Below are positions 43,441 to 54,882 of a stretch of 64,000 nt of DNA, piece after piece. Below the pieces are notes generated by a model that did not search any database, was not told the DNA's origin, and saw only the letters and a program-made list of their open reading frames with translations. Both the position numbers and the translations under genes were made by a program. Within the stretch, counting starts at the first letter, position 1, and each line of letters starts with the position of its first letter. Source of the DNA: Agapetus fuscipes (lineage: Eukaryota; Arthropoda; Insecta; Trichoptera; Glossosomatidae); contig OX637362.1 in the NCBI GenBank assembly GCA_951799405.1, positions 9,130,703-9,194,702 on the forward strand, in the 5' to 3' direction.

Positions 43441-45188
43441 AACAATCTCATCTACATCTTTCCTTTTCTCCCAATGTCTAGATTGTTTCCAATGTATATT
43501 TTTTACCCTTTTTTATATTTCCTGTAGGTACTCAAAATGTCAAAGCGAAAAAAAAAATGGAACCTGCCGCAGACTCCCACATTTGGCTGAATTATCTCTT
43601 TCTTCCATTGCTACGAGTATCTAAATTTTTCCCTTTGTCGAAATATTCAGATTCTGCCCGGTTTATCTATATTTTTTCTATCCGACGCAGGGTCGGATAT
43701 CAGTAGTGTATGGAGGTGTATGAAAACTTTCACACAGTATGCCCTGTAACCCATAGACAATCCGGGCAGAATGTTTTGTGACTGAAAGGTCTAAAGGGTC
43801 TAAAGGGTCTAAAAAGGGTCTAAATAGGGTCTAAATATAGTTTATTGGTCCAAATATCACCTTTATTTCAATTTTCACTTTCATCCAAACTTCTACGTCT
43901 ATCTTCATGTTCAGATTTTTGCTTCCATTTTTACAAATGATTTCCTTTCTCCAATTGTTCACCACTGCCCAAATCTCCCACATTCATCCAAATGTTTTTA
44001 TTTAATTCTAATTTGTCAATTTTACCTTCTTGATGCCTTATTATCTTAGTTACCTATTTAAATATAAATAATACTAACTATAAATCAAAACTGTTTTCCA
44101 TGACAATACCTACGCTCTAAGTCATTTTACATTTTTATAATTATAAGTATACATTATTATTCATGTGGTGCTGGAAACCCCTGCAACATTTATTCCATCC
44201 ATTTTTTATTTAATTTAATAATCGCGAGTATTATTTTTAAATGGTGATGGATTTTATTTTATTTTCACAATAAAAGAAATGGCAAAAATTGTTTTTATAA
44301 AAAATATATACAGAACTATAGTATAATATTTATGTAAATAAATTTACACAGACGGCTCCTGAGGATGCCTTTTTAAGGCGAAAATATTTGAGCAAAAATA
44401 AAATGGACTACTTAAAACTGTGTAAAATTATTTAAATAAATACAATGGACTTTCACTGTGTGGTTCACCAAACCCTAAAAAATATACATGTAGGTAGTTT
44501 AATATTTTACCAGGTCAATGTTATTGATCAAATTTAGTTAAGGTTTATTTCCCTATACAGAATTTTTAATATTATGGGTAGTGTTTTTACAATCGGCCCA
44601 ATATTTCACAGGAAAAATTTCTAGATCAAGAAAACAGTAATACATAATAAAACAGTAATACATAATAAAACTAGATGTATGAATGAAAGTTCACAATGAG
44701 ACAGTCAAATGAATGTTAGAATCACACTTATTCTGAAGTTGGCAATGTTTAATTAATTAAAATACTTTTTTAACTTTGTTACAATTCACTTGAGTTCTAA
44801 CAAAGTTAAAAAAGTATTTTAATTAATTAAAATGTGCTTTCACAAAGTTACTGCCCAAAATCTAAATAATATAATATTGGCAATGTTTATTGTGGAATAC
44901 ATTCCTCAGGAAGCATCGCCATTTATGACGCTAGTCTTTCTAAGACCTTATTTTATAATCATCAAACATAAAGTATAATTTGTACTATGCATGTAGTTTT
45001 CACGATTTCAAATATTTTCAAATACATTTAATTTGTACCTTATTTCCACTTTCTTTATTTTTATGAATAAAATTTCAATTCACATTCAAATGTTATTTTA
45101 TTTTATTTTTTTCCAACCCATAACAAAGTATCAATAGTTTTACGAGAAATAAGAAGGTTATCTTTCAAGATCAGGAAAAAAACCACTT
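43441..45188. other. AT-rich spacer with small fold-backs
   Basis: No gene. Contains GGTCTAAA short tandem repeats (43784-43840), a fold-back tail member (44260-44500), and a clean hairpin at about 44750-44834 with arms TTTTAATTAATTAAAATAC. Confidence 0.5.
44355..44393 (+). ncRNA. Candidate hammerhead ribozyme, best formed of the set
   Basis: GCTC, CTGAGGA (44359-44365), stem II GCC/GGC with a seven-base loop, GAA (44380-44382), palindrome AATATT, cleavage base T (44389), GAGC. Helix I is a perfect GCTC/GAGC. Helix III is a self-complementary palindrome without loop, which would need dimerisation. Confidence 0.5.
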
Positions 45189-46774
45189 CATCCCAAGTAA
45201 CCATTTAGGTTTTAAAAAGGTTACAAAATGGTCCCACAACCTTTGTATGGAAATCGGCACGTAAGTCTTAGTAGTCTCAATAACGTTATATTCACCTTAT
45301 ACTAACCTCGTGAGTGCTAAAAGGGCCCCAGTTTTAGAACCTTGTGAAGAGCTACACCAAAACCTATAGCTCAAATACAGAACCGCTCTACGAGCTACGG
45401 CAGAACCCAAATATAACTTCGGCAACCTTAATTTTACCTCAATATAACCTAGCAAGACAGCGTTTACGTTCTAAATAAGTCTTGGATGTAACTCGTATAC
45501 AACTTACAACTCGGGTTCTCTCGCTCTCGCTCGGGTGAGCGAGAACGAGATGTTTCTGTGGAAGATTTTTTACACAGCCGTGAATTGAAATACATATTAT
45601 AATGGCGCGTGCGCGCCATATTCCGACTTACCAAGTTTCAAAATGGATAGATAAGTATGAGTTGTTTTCAAACAAAATAATAAATGGCTTTAAGAAAGCA
45701 GGGGAAATGTAAAACATACTGCGAATGGCACTTTATCGTGATACTTTAGGATAATAGTTCTGTATACGAGACGGGCCTTTCGTAACTTAAAAAATTTAAT
45801 ATTTTAATTTTAATATTTTTTTTCAATTAAGTGTTTGGTGGTAAGTTGCATTATAAATTAAACTTATATTCATACAAAAAGGCATGTATTTTAAATCGCA
45901 TAGGATACCATATTTAATTTTGCATAATTAAATAAAAATATTTCTGTTGATTAAGATAGTTAGTTTTTTTTCATTGAAAAAATATGGCTGCCGTAAAGAA
46001 ATTACCAGTAAGCTTTAAAATATACCTTTTTTGCCAAAAAAAGAGCTAAATGTTATCTCGCGGAGCTACTAACAACCACAAGGCTATTTTCGCAGCTTTA
46101 AGCTTATTGCGAGGAGCTCTTAAAGATTTGTCAGTCGCGACAATAACTGCGAAGAAACATTAGTTACCTTAAGTTTTGTTGCTGACAGGACGTGTTGTTC
46201 ATCGAAAGAGTGCTAAAAAAACAGCTACAGGGTCCTCTGAAAGTAAGTTCATTTTTTCAATCCCTTGAAAGTCAAATGTTAAAAAAACACTTTGGATTAC
46301 GTTTTACGTCAAGTTTGTCTTTTTAACTCGCAGGTATTTTATCCCTCCCCTATTATTATATATATTATTATATCATCCTATTATTACTCCCCTCTTTAAA
46401 GTTTTAAAAAATATACATTATTGTATTGTATAAAATTTCCTTTAAAATAGTGTTTGATGTGTTTACTGTTGTTATTATTACTTTTTCTTTATTTTCCGTA
46501 TTTACTCAAAAACTATTGACATTATAAAAAAAATGTTAAGTACGGAACCTAAACAATGTATAGTTCTGTAATTAAAAGCAAAAACAAAATTCCAAAATAC
46601 AGCACACACGAAAAAAGCCAAAAATGTAAAAAAAACGAGTTTTTTAAAATATTTTTTTGTGATGGCAATTCTTCAGTTATATATTTTGTTCAAGCTTTAT
46701 AATTAAGATGCTTGATTTTTTTCATTACTGTAACTATTTAGCTAAGACCAAGTATAATATATATAATATATAAA

Positions 46775-47066
46775 GGGGCCGTCCATAAATTACGTCATCG
46801 ATTTTGGCCGATTTTCGACCCCCCCCCCCCCCCTTACAATCATCCTATAATCATTATCTAATGACCCCCCCCCCCTCTTGCTGTAATAATGGATGGGCTT
46901 AATAATTAATAATATTATATAACTTACATAATATTTTGTATATTTTGTAGAAATTGGTATTTACAAGAACAACGTCACTTTTGGTACTCGTACATCATTT
47001 GCCATCATCTGCAGACCAGACTCCCCCCCCCCCTTAATGCGAATGACGTTATATATGGACAGCCCC
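46775..47066. mobile_element. TIR element with GGGGCCGTCCATA ends
   Basis: Begins GGGGCCGTCCATAAATTACG and ends complementary (ATATATGGACAGCCCC), with poly-C runs inside. An opposite-orientation partial copy lies at about 61040-61293. Confidence 0.7.
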
Positions 47067-47092
47067 ATATATATAATATATATAAGACTAAG

Positions 47093-47390
47093 TATAACAA
47101 AACCAAGTGTAAATATTATATGCTGAATCTTTTCGGGGGTAGTCGGCTACTTCCGGTAGCGGTCGGGGGTCTTCGGCACCACCGGCGATACAGCTTTCAC
47201 TACATACCAGGCTACCGAGAACGCCCGAACGACTCCGGAGCGGCTCCAGACGGAGTGGACCGACAACGCCGGACGGTCCTGCAAGAAATCTACGGCGGAG
47301 ATTGCCGAAGACCCCCGACCGCTACCGGAAGTAGCCGACTACCCCCGAAAAGATTCAGCACATAATATTTACACTTAGTTTTATTATAAC
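47093..47390. repeat. GC-rich fold-back element
   Basis: Arms of about 90 bp around 47093-47195 and 47300-47390 (AATCTTTTCGGGGGTAGTCG and complement), with a CGGAG-rich loop. An adjacent hammerhead-like core at 47396-47437 carries CCGAAGA but keeps GAA, palindrome AATT and a perfect AGGT/ACCT helix I. Confidence 0.75.
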
Positions 47391-47624
47391 TCTAAAGGTC
47401 CGAAGATGGCTTCCCTTGCGAGGCCGAAAATTCACCTATTAAATAATAAAAATCAAACGATGTTTCCAAAAAACAAAATCATATTCCACGTCGTAAAAAA
47501 AAATATCTAAATATATACATATATGTTGAGATAAAAAATTTCACGACATGGAATATGATTTATTTCTTTATTTTAACGATGTTTCCAAAAAACAAAAAAA
47601 TAAATCATATATATATATCTAAAA

Positions 47625-48811
47625 ATCTAAATCTTAATCTTAGCTGCAAAGATATGTATCATGATATGCCTAATGCTGCAAAGCGACCTTGATAGGCTCT
47701 CGCATTACTGTATCCTTAATGATTTATCTCTGAATGTAAATAAGTGTCAACAAATAACTTTCACTCGAAAAAAAATTCCCTTAACTTACAACTATCAGAT
47801 TAATAATAATTATTTGAAGACCGTAACCGGAGTGAGGGACCTTGGAGTTTATATGGACGCTGGACTAATTTTCGATTCACATATCTTTTCCATCACTGAG
47901 AGGGCTTACAAAATGCTAGGATTTGTCTTGAGAGCTTGCAGTGATTTTAAGGATTTGAATGCAGTTAAATCACCGTATTTTGCCTATGTTCGCAGTATTC
48001 TTGAATTTGCATCTCCTGTTTGGAACCCCATGTATGATACATATATACGTCGACTAGAAGGTATCCAGAACAAATTTCTTAAGCATCTAAACTTCAGGGC
48101 ACATGTTTACTTTAATGATCATCGTGCTGCCGCTCATCATCATGGAATGATGCCAATGAAATCCCGTCGGATTCTCCTAGACATGAGTTTTTTATATGGG
48201 CTCATTCATGGCTATATTGATTCTAATTCTCTATGTGGGGGGATCACTTATCGTGTACCACACTCTAGACGCACTAGACTTGGTTCTCTATTCTTTTCTA
48301 ATACATATCATTCAAATTATGCTAAAAATTCAATAATGAACAGATTGCTCAGCACTTACAATGATAATTTTAACGATTTAGACATATTTTTATTATCAAA
48401 AAGTAAATTTCTCGACGGTGTGATTGCTGTTTTATCAAGGTAGCTCCCTTCTCATCCCTTTTATCATCCTTCCTCCTTTCCTCAAACATCCTTTCATCTC
48501 TCTGTGTATTTGCGCATATATATAATATATATAAATATGTATATGTATTTCTCGTTTTTCTTAAACCTGTTCTCTGTTAGTTGTTTTTTTTCTGATTATT
48601 TGTTGTTAGTTGGTTTTTTTTCTTGTGTTTTATTTTAAACCTTGTTATTTTGTTTATTTTTTTCTCTTCGTATTGCTATTTGTAGATATGGATTGTTTGT
48701 ATCTTTGAAATTTTTAAGTTAACGAAACCTGTTATTGGCCTTAAAATATTTTTCTTTTCATTTTTTTGCGAGTTTATGCTTTGTATGTGCTGTTGTGTTT
48801 CTTTAAAATAA

Positions 48812-48847
<36 letters not shown>

Positions 48848-49065
48848 TTGAGATTCATATTAATTGTATTCCCACAAGCAAACACGCATAATTTCGCGCT
48901 TACACATGCCGCATGTGGACCTACAATAAAAAAAAACTCAAATGAACATAATCCCTACAACTCTTGCTGACCTTCCCTGAAACAGGGGTGAAATTGGCGA
49001 AGTGAACCATTTTTTACAGTATGGGTGGTCAGCTGCATACCAACCTATCAGTCAAGGAAAATAAA
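47625..49065 (-). mobile_element. RTE-type LINE 3' tail interrupted by a LINE
   Basis: Minus-strand tail starts at 47625 (AATCTTAGCTGCAAAGATAT) and resumes at 48843 (ATCATTTGAGATTCATATTAA). ATCAT is duplicated at 47658-47662 and 48843-48847. Confidence 0.75.
47663..48842 (+). mobile_element. 5'-truncated jockey/CR1-like LINE with poly(A)
   Basis: Open frame to 48443: L-Q-S-D-L-D-R-L, N-V-N-K-C, G-V-R-D-L-G-V-Y, V-R-S-I-L-E-F-A-S-P-V-W-N-P. Same family as 19.4-20.7 kb. Ends in AATAAATAAA plus about 26 A. The ORF lacks stops over 260 codons, so probably recent. Confidence 0.8.
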
Positions 49066-50511
49066 TAATTGATAATAATAGAAATATATAATTAATAATA
49101 ATACAATAAATGAATAATAATAGTAATATTTAAGATGCTTTGTAGTCTTTACCATTCACCGAACTACCTACCATAAAAAATAATAAAAACTTACCGGTGT
49201 ATTGATAATTCGTAAAAAAAAATTACGGACTTTACGTTTAAAATTTCCATTGAATTTCTTTGATATCACCCTGTGTCGGTTCATCTTACTAGGCAACGTA
49301 TTGCTTTGAAATTCCGTAGACAACTAACAGCTGTTGAGCATAAAGCATTATAATATTATACTTGTAGCTCCTGAAGACAACCTATTGGTTTAGGTTCTTA
49401 CCACGCAGTCCTAATTTGTTTGCCTAGACAAGTCTTATACAACCTAAAGCAATTTCAACATTCTTTTACTTTATGGTTCTAACAATATTAAAAAGATAAC
49501 CTTTAGCTCTCACTTTAGCAAATGCCAACCTCTCTAGAACGTAATCAGGAGTCTTAGACAACCTTAAGATCATCGGACTATAAGCTCTTGAAACTTAAGT
49601 CACAGTAACGTTAATTTAACCTCTTGTCAGCAACTTCTACGTTGAAATAATAACCAGTTGGTTTTTGGACGTATAAGTTATCCTCAAGCCATTTATATGA
49701 CCAAATAGCAAAGCATTAACCTTTTTATGAGCCTTATAAGACCTAAAGACAATTTTCACAACTTAGGACGACTAAAGTGGTTACTTGGGATGTCAATAGG
49801 AAAAGAGTATGAAATAAATAAATAGGCTCACACACAACATGGCAGAAACCTTTTATATAAACTTCAGAAAATATATATTTTCTGCTTGCCAATAGTTCCG
49901 CTTCCAAAATTATGCGATTAGAAAGAACTTACGTTCAATTTAGGTTTTGGGTTTTATGTTGTAAATCTAAAAACGAAATGGGTAAGCGCGAGCTTATACG
50001 TATCTGCTTGTGGGCAAATATTTAATATGTACCTTAAATGTTAAAATTTATTTATTTATTTAACATATTATGTTTGCCCTATGTGTCTGCCACTATAGGG
50101 CTGTATGTATTTCTTCAAATGCATTGACTTATAGGTTGGTGTGAGCAGAGGCGTGCATCCCACACAGACACATGCGCCTAATAGGTAGGCAATACATGGA
50201 GTATTCAGATTTAAAATTCAAAATTTAAGAGCTCGGTGCGACACCTAAACTTTGAGCAAGTATTTTTGCTATGATTTTGTATTTCAGTAATTAATTTGAT
50301 TGGAAGTTAAGTGAGGATTTGTTCATAATTCGTGTTCGATTAAACTCTTTTAAAATCTCCTATAACTTTTTTTTATGAACAACGTAATTTTACACATTGT
50401 CTGTCCCCTTCTACCGGACACAAAGGTGTCCCCTAGCACCGGACAGTTTACAAGTTGATTTTCCCGCTCAGTATGTGCACTTGTTAAACTAATTGTTTTA
50501 CGTTATTTTAG

Positions 50512-52745
50512 AGTATAAACAACCAAGAAATTTTGAAATGGAGGAGAAGAAAAAGAAAGGAAAATGGGACCAACAAGGTTTGCAAACTGCTTTGAATAAA
50601 GTTTTGTCCAAAGACATGAGTCTAAGAGAAGCATCATTACGTTATGGCATCCCAAAGAGCACCATCTACGACAAAATATCTGCTTTGAAACGCGGAGAAG
50701 AAGTGGAGTTGGTACCAAAAATCGGCAGATTTAAAAATACCTTCTCACCAGAGTACGAACAAGTTCTAGTCGACCATATAAAAGGTTTGTCGAACAGATG
50801 TCTTCCGCTGATGAAAAAAGATTTTTTGAAGATAGCTTTCGACCTAGCTGAAGCTATGAAGATTCCTCATCGCTTCAATGAAAAGAAACGACCGCTGGTA
50901 AGCATTTCTATTATGACTTTATGCGAAGACATCCGGACATTTCATAAAGAGCTCCAGAATCGACAAGCATGATGCAAGCCGTAGGTTTAAGCAGACCTTA
51001 AGTTGACATATTTTATGACAGTTTGGAAAACCTAACGACACAGCATTGACTTATACCTGCCAATATTTATAACTGTGACAAAATGGGTGTCGAGTGCGTC
51101 CACAAGCAACAAAAAGTTCTTGCTCCGAAGGTTGTTCACCAAGTAGGAAAGCTGACTTCCGCTGAGAGAAGTAAAAATATCACTTTTATGTTTTGTATGA
51201 GTGCTGACGGTCACTTCACACCTCCATTTTTCATTTTTCCTAGACAAAGGATGAACGACAGCCTCATGATCAATGCTCCAGCCCAAAGTGTTAGTGTGGC
51301 TCAGTTAAAAGGATGGATGAACGGTGTTTTTTCTCCAATGGTTGCAGCTATTTGCGAAACACTCACATCCATCAAAAGAAACTCCTGTGCTGCTTCTATT
51401 GGATGGCCATTGCAGTCGCAAGACACTGGCTGTTATAAATTTCTGTCGAAAAATAGCACCCACTTAAAAAGCACCCCACTCCACATCACACACAAGCTCC
51501 AACCTCTGAATAGAACGTCCATGAAGCCTTTCAAAGATGCCTATAGTGAAAAATGTGACCTATGGATGAGAGAAAATCCTGAATCCGGCATAACGGACTA
51601 CGATATAGCCGGTCTAGACAATGATGCATTTGTTTTTATGCATTTATTTTACTAAAGTAGCTAGGATGGGTATTGCGGGGTCTGGCTTTAAATGCATGGT
51701 ATATATCCATTTGGCAGGCATTAGTTTAGTCTATAATCTATAATCTAAGTTGCAAGGATATATTCATTCAAAGCTCTCAGATGTATGCCCACAAACAAAC
51801 ACGTGTAGTTCGCGCTTACAAATGCTGATTGTGTACTTACAAATAAAATCCAAACCTAAAATGAACATAAGCCCTGCAACTCTTGCCGACATTCCCTGAA
51901 ACAGGGGTGACATTGGCAAAGTGAACCATTTTTTACAGTATGGATGGTCAGCCTCATTCCAACCTATAAGTCAAGGAATACGAGTAATAAATAACATTTA
52001 AGTATAAAAAAAAAAAAACAACAAAATCTTAAAAATAAATCTATACAAAAAAAAGTCAAAAAATTCTTATGGAAAAAATGTAGCAAATTAATAAACCAAC
52101 ATTACAATTCAGCATTGCAGATTAGTAGTGATATTGATTAATTGGCTGCAGATATGACCAATATACCAGTAGAAGAATCAGGGACTTCGTTAAATACGCC
52201 AAACTCTTGTAAAAAAAATGGCTGCTATTCCACTGATTTAGCCTTGGATGGTAGCTCATCTATACCTCAAAATGAACAATTCACAAACTTTTTAATGGAA
52301 AGTTCACCACAATCTACAGGAAACAGTTCTCAACATTCAACTAGCTTTTCTCTATATTATGTTGTTCGAATTGTCGCCGTTGCCAAATGCTGCCAGAAAA
52401 AGATCAGAGGCACGTAAAAGAAAAACTAAACGTTGTCAAATTGTAACTCCATTACCCTACAAACTCACAATTGAAGAAACTTTAAATGAAAATGAAAAGC
52501 AAATACCAAAACCAAAGTACAATGTCTTCTAAGAAGGGAAGGGAAAATCGACCAAAGGCTTACAGGGTAAAGGAAAAAGAATTGAGGAAGGAGACAAAGC
52601 AAAGAAAAAATATATATTAAAACCTAACACTAGTTGTGTAATTTGCATGAGCTCAGAGGAGCACGAAGAGGAGTGGATAAAATGTCCCAGCTGGGTGGAG
52701 TGTGCTCATGAAGCATGTGTGGGCATTCCTGAATGTGGAGATGAC
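50512..52745 (+). pseudogene. psq-HTH / DDE transposase pseudogene with C-terminal PHD-like motif
   Basis: First exon-like block 50512-50972 follows TAG (50509-50511) and reads in phase 1: K-G-K-W-D, S-L-R-E-A-S-L-R-Y-G-I-P-K-S-T-I-Y-D, then the frame is lost. DDE remains in 51060-51655: N-C-D-K-M-G-V (usual D-E-T changed), H-K-L-Q-P-L-N (third Asp changed to Asn), and the second acidic region is missing. After the inserted RTE tail, 52142-52745 encodes Ser-rich sequence, a K-R-K-T-K-R block and C-V-I-C, W-I-K-C, C-A-H-E-A-C, a PHD-like C-terminus seen in some insect pogo-type transposases. Not functional as it stands. Confidence 0.65.
51718..52132 (-). mobile_element. RTE-type LINE 3' tail nested in the transposase gene
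   Basis: Full-length tail on the minus strand, including the UTR segment up to the end-of-ORF region (complement of CTGCAATGCTGAATTGTAATG). Confidence 0.75.
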
Positions 52746-53227
52746 TACATTGTGCGATCGATGCACGATGTTCTCATAATGTCCGGCGCTAGGGGCTCGG
52801 CGATTAGTATGTACGGTACTAGGTGCCATTAGCAATGATTGCTATGTTTTTTGACAAATCTTAATTAAATTTCCTAAATATGTTTACACTGAATATATAT
52901 TTTTATTGATTTAATTTGAGTTCATAATATTTTTCTTAATTTCATTTTATTTTATTTACGAAAAACCTTAGGTGTCCGCCACTGGGGGACTTCCCCCTAC
53001 CCTATGCACACGCCTGGGTATGAGACTGACCATCCACACAGTAAAAAATGGTCCACTTTGCTAATGTCACCTCTGCTTCAGGGAAGGTCGGCAAAAGTTG
53101 CACTGTTTATGCTCATTTGAGGTTTGGATATTAATTTGTAAGTACACATGCAGCATTGTATGCGCGAACTAACACGTGTCTGTGGGCATGCATTTAATAG
53201 GAATTTTAAATGTTAACATATCGTTGG

Positions 53228-53400
53228 TGTTATGGCCGAGGGGTAAAGGCGCATTTTCGACTAGCGTATTTGGAACAGAATAGCGTTAGTTCGAATCGCG
53301 TCTGGCCCACTTGACCATAGCTTCGACCCTGGTTCAACAGATGCCAGACAAAATAGGTTGGTGATTCCTCTTCACAAATCTATTTTTTTAATAATAAAAA
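53228..53400 (+). mobile_element. tRNA-derived SINE
   Basis: GTGTTATGGCCGAGGGGTAAAG head, AGTTCGAATCGCG box-B-like motif, internally shortened body, and tail CCTCTTCACAAATCTATTTT. Confidence 0.75.
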
Positions 53401-53583
53401 AATCTTTGCAACTTAGATTAATTATAGATTATAGGGCTGTAGTGAGTTATTTGATTTGGCATATTGAACCAAACTGCATACATCGTTTTAAATTGAATAT
53501 TTCGGTAAGTGTCTACTTAGTGATGTATTTAGTGATGTTGTTAGTTGTTGGGAACAGGCATTGATGGATCTGTATGCTTTCAG

Positions 53584-53798
53584 TGGCTGCCACCTTCGGT
53601 CTGTCCCGCCACGGGAACCGCGTCATCCTGATGAAGGGCTACCGCTTCCAGAAGGAGCGCATCACGCCCAAGGGGCACATCCTGTGGCGCTGCGTGAAGA
53701 GGCACCTCACGCACTGCCGCGCCAAGATCTACACCTTCAACGAGCTCATCGTCAAGTCCATGACTGTCCACAACCACTGTCCTCAGTACAACAACTAA
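53584..53798 (+). CDS. Alternative terminal exon, FLYWCH finger (C2HH type), GC-rich
   Basis: 70 residues after CAG (53581-53583), leading TG, phase 1. A-A-T-F-G-L-S-R-H-G-N-R-V-I-L-M-K-G-Y-R-F-Q-K in sequence, I-L-W-R-C-V-K-R, H-C-R-A-K-I-Y-T-F-N, V-H-N-H-C-P. The Y-R-F entry replaces the usual T-Y-T-F, and C-R-A-K replaces C-x-A-R, as in the following two exons. High third-position GC. No AATAAA within 100 bp of the stop. Confidence 0.85.
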
Positions 53799-54649
53799 TA
53801 ATTCTTCTCCATCTTATTGCTCCTTGCTGAGGGTTGTTACCAATTATAATGAAATGATTTTACTGGGTTCTCTTTTAATTAAACTGCAATTATTTACAAT
53901 ATCATAAATTGATGAGGCATTCACTTTGTAACCTTTCATTAAAAAAAAATCAATAACAATTTGTATATGGTTACGGGGCGAGTAAATTTTATCCATTTTA
54001 GAAGAATTTATTTTATACGATTTGTTTCACAATTTACAGCAATTGATGTCTTCCTCTGGCTTTTGACTCGCTTGGCCATAAAATAAATAAATAGTATAAT
54101 GATTCATGAGGTGAACGCTGTTTATGTGTGAATCACACCTGAAAAGCCCTCTTCGAGCTTGTTCTTGATTTCGGTAACATTTTGAATTTTGTGATACTGT
54201 AATTTTTTTTTGCGATTAAAATTAAGAAGAAAAGAAAATCGGTGCTTATATAATATGTAGGTTGAATTATAAAATGGCAGGGATAATAAATTCCTGAAAT
54301 TTATTTATTTATAGTGGTTAAATATTGTTACCTATTTTTTATTACCTGATTAAAATTTTCCTAATGATGAAAAATATGTGATTTTTGGGGCCTTATGTAA
54401 GAAAATGTGCTTAAAAATGTTATTATATATATTTAGGTTAAGGGTTTTTTTTCAATAGAAAATATTGTTAAAGAGAACTATATTTATAGTAATATAAATT
54501 GTTTAATTACGATTGTTAATTTAATTTTGTGTAAAATATTATGAAAATGTTGACCTATAAAAATATTGATGTACTAAGTAAAAACTTGTTAAAACATGCT
54601 TAGATTACATGAAGGTACCTACGAGTACTTTATCGTACCTACTACTTCA

Positions 54650-54882
54650 AATAATGCTGGAGTGATGTTTTCCGGGATCTGTTGCCGTGGTCTGTGGGAG
54701 CAAGAGCTTCCGGACGTATCGCCTATTCTACGATGGGATTTTTCAGCGTGAAGTATGATGATGATGAAGATCATATATCTATTTCAACTCCCACAGCTGC
54801 AGCTCCAGCTCCCACAGACCACGGCAACAGATCCCGGAAAACATCACTCCAGCATCATCAGCCGGCCGTGTAAGCCTAAAAC
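54650..54882. repeat. Second copy of the 7.1-kb fold-back element
   Basis: Arms TGCTGGAGTGATGTTTTCC and complement. The right side extends to GCCGGCCGTGTAAGCC, which the 7.1-kb copy has on its left side instead. Likely short flanking repeat TACTTCAA. Hammerhead-like core damaged (CTGAAAA). Confidence 0.7.

Larger units (their letters stand above)
45189..49792. mobile_element. 4.6-kb TIR-bounded element with nested insertions
   Basis: Ends CATCCCAAGTAACCATTTAG (45189-45208) and its near-complement CTAAAGTGGTTACTTGGGATG (49772-49792). The interior holds a TIR MITE (46775-47066), a fold-back (47093-47390), and an RTE tail split by a LINE. The element's own sequence (45209-46700 and 49070-49770) shows no transposase I can recognise. 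Confidence 0.6.
50146..53016 (+). mobile_element. DNA transposon with CAG-type ends and 8-bp duplication, decayed psq/DDE gene
   Basis: Ends CAGAGGCGTGCATCCC and, on the complement, CAGGCGTGTGCATAGGG. Flanks GGTGTGAG (50138-50145) and GGTATGAG (53017-53024). It is inserted in a plus-strand RTE tail whose two halves match the family (GGTTGGTATGAGGCTGACC). It contains transposase remnants and an RTE tail inserted at 51718-52132. Confidence 0.75.

Noticed and set aside
43784..43840. GGTCTAAA tandem units as a CRISPR-like or regulatory array
   Set aside because: Units are 8-15 bp without spacers; a simple tandem repeat.
52142..52417. 91-codon ORF as a host gene
   Set aside because: It lies inside the transposon borders and continues, with frame breaks, into the transposase's PHD-like end.
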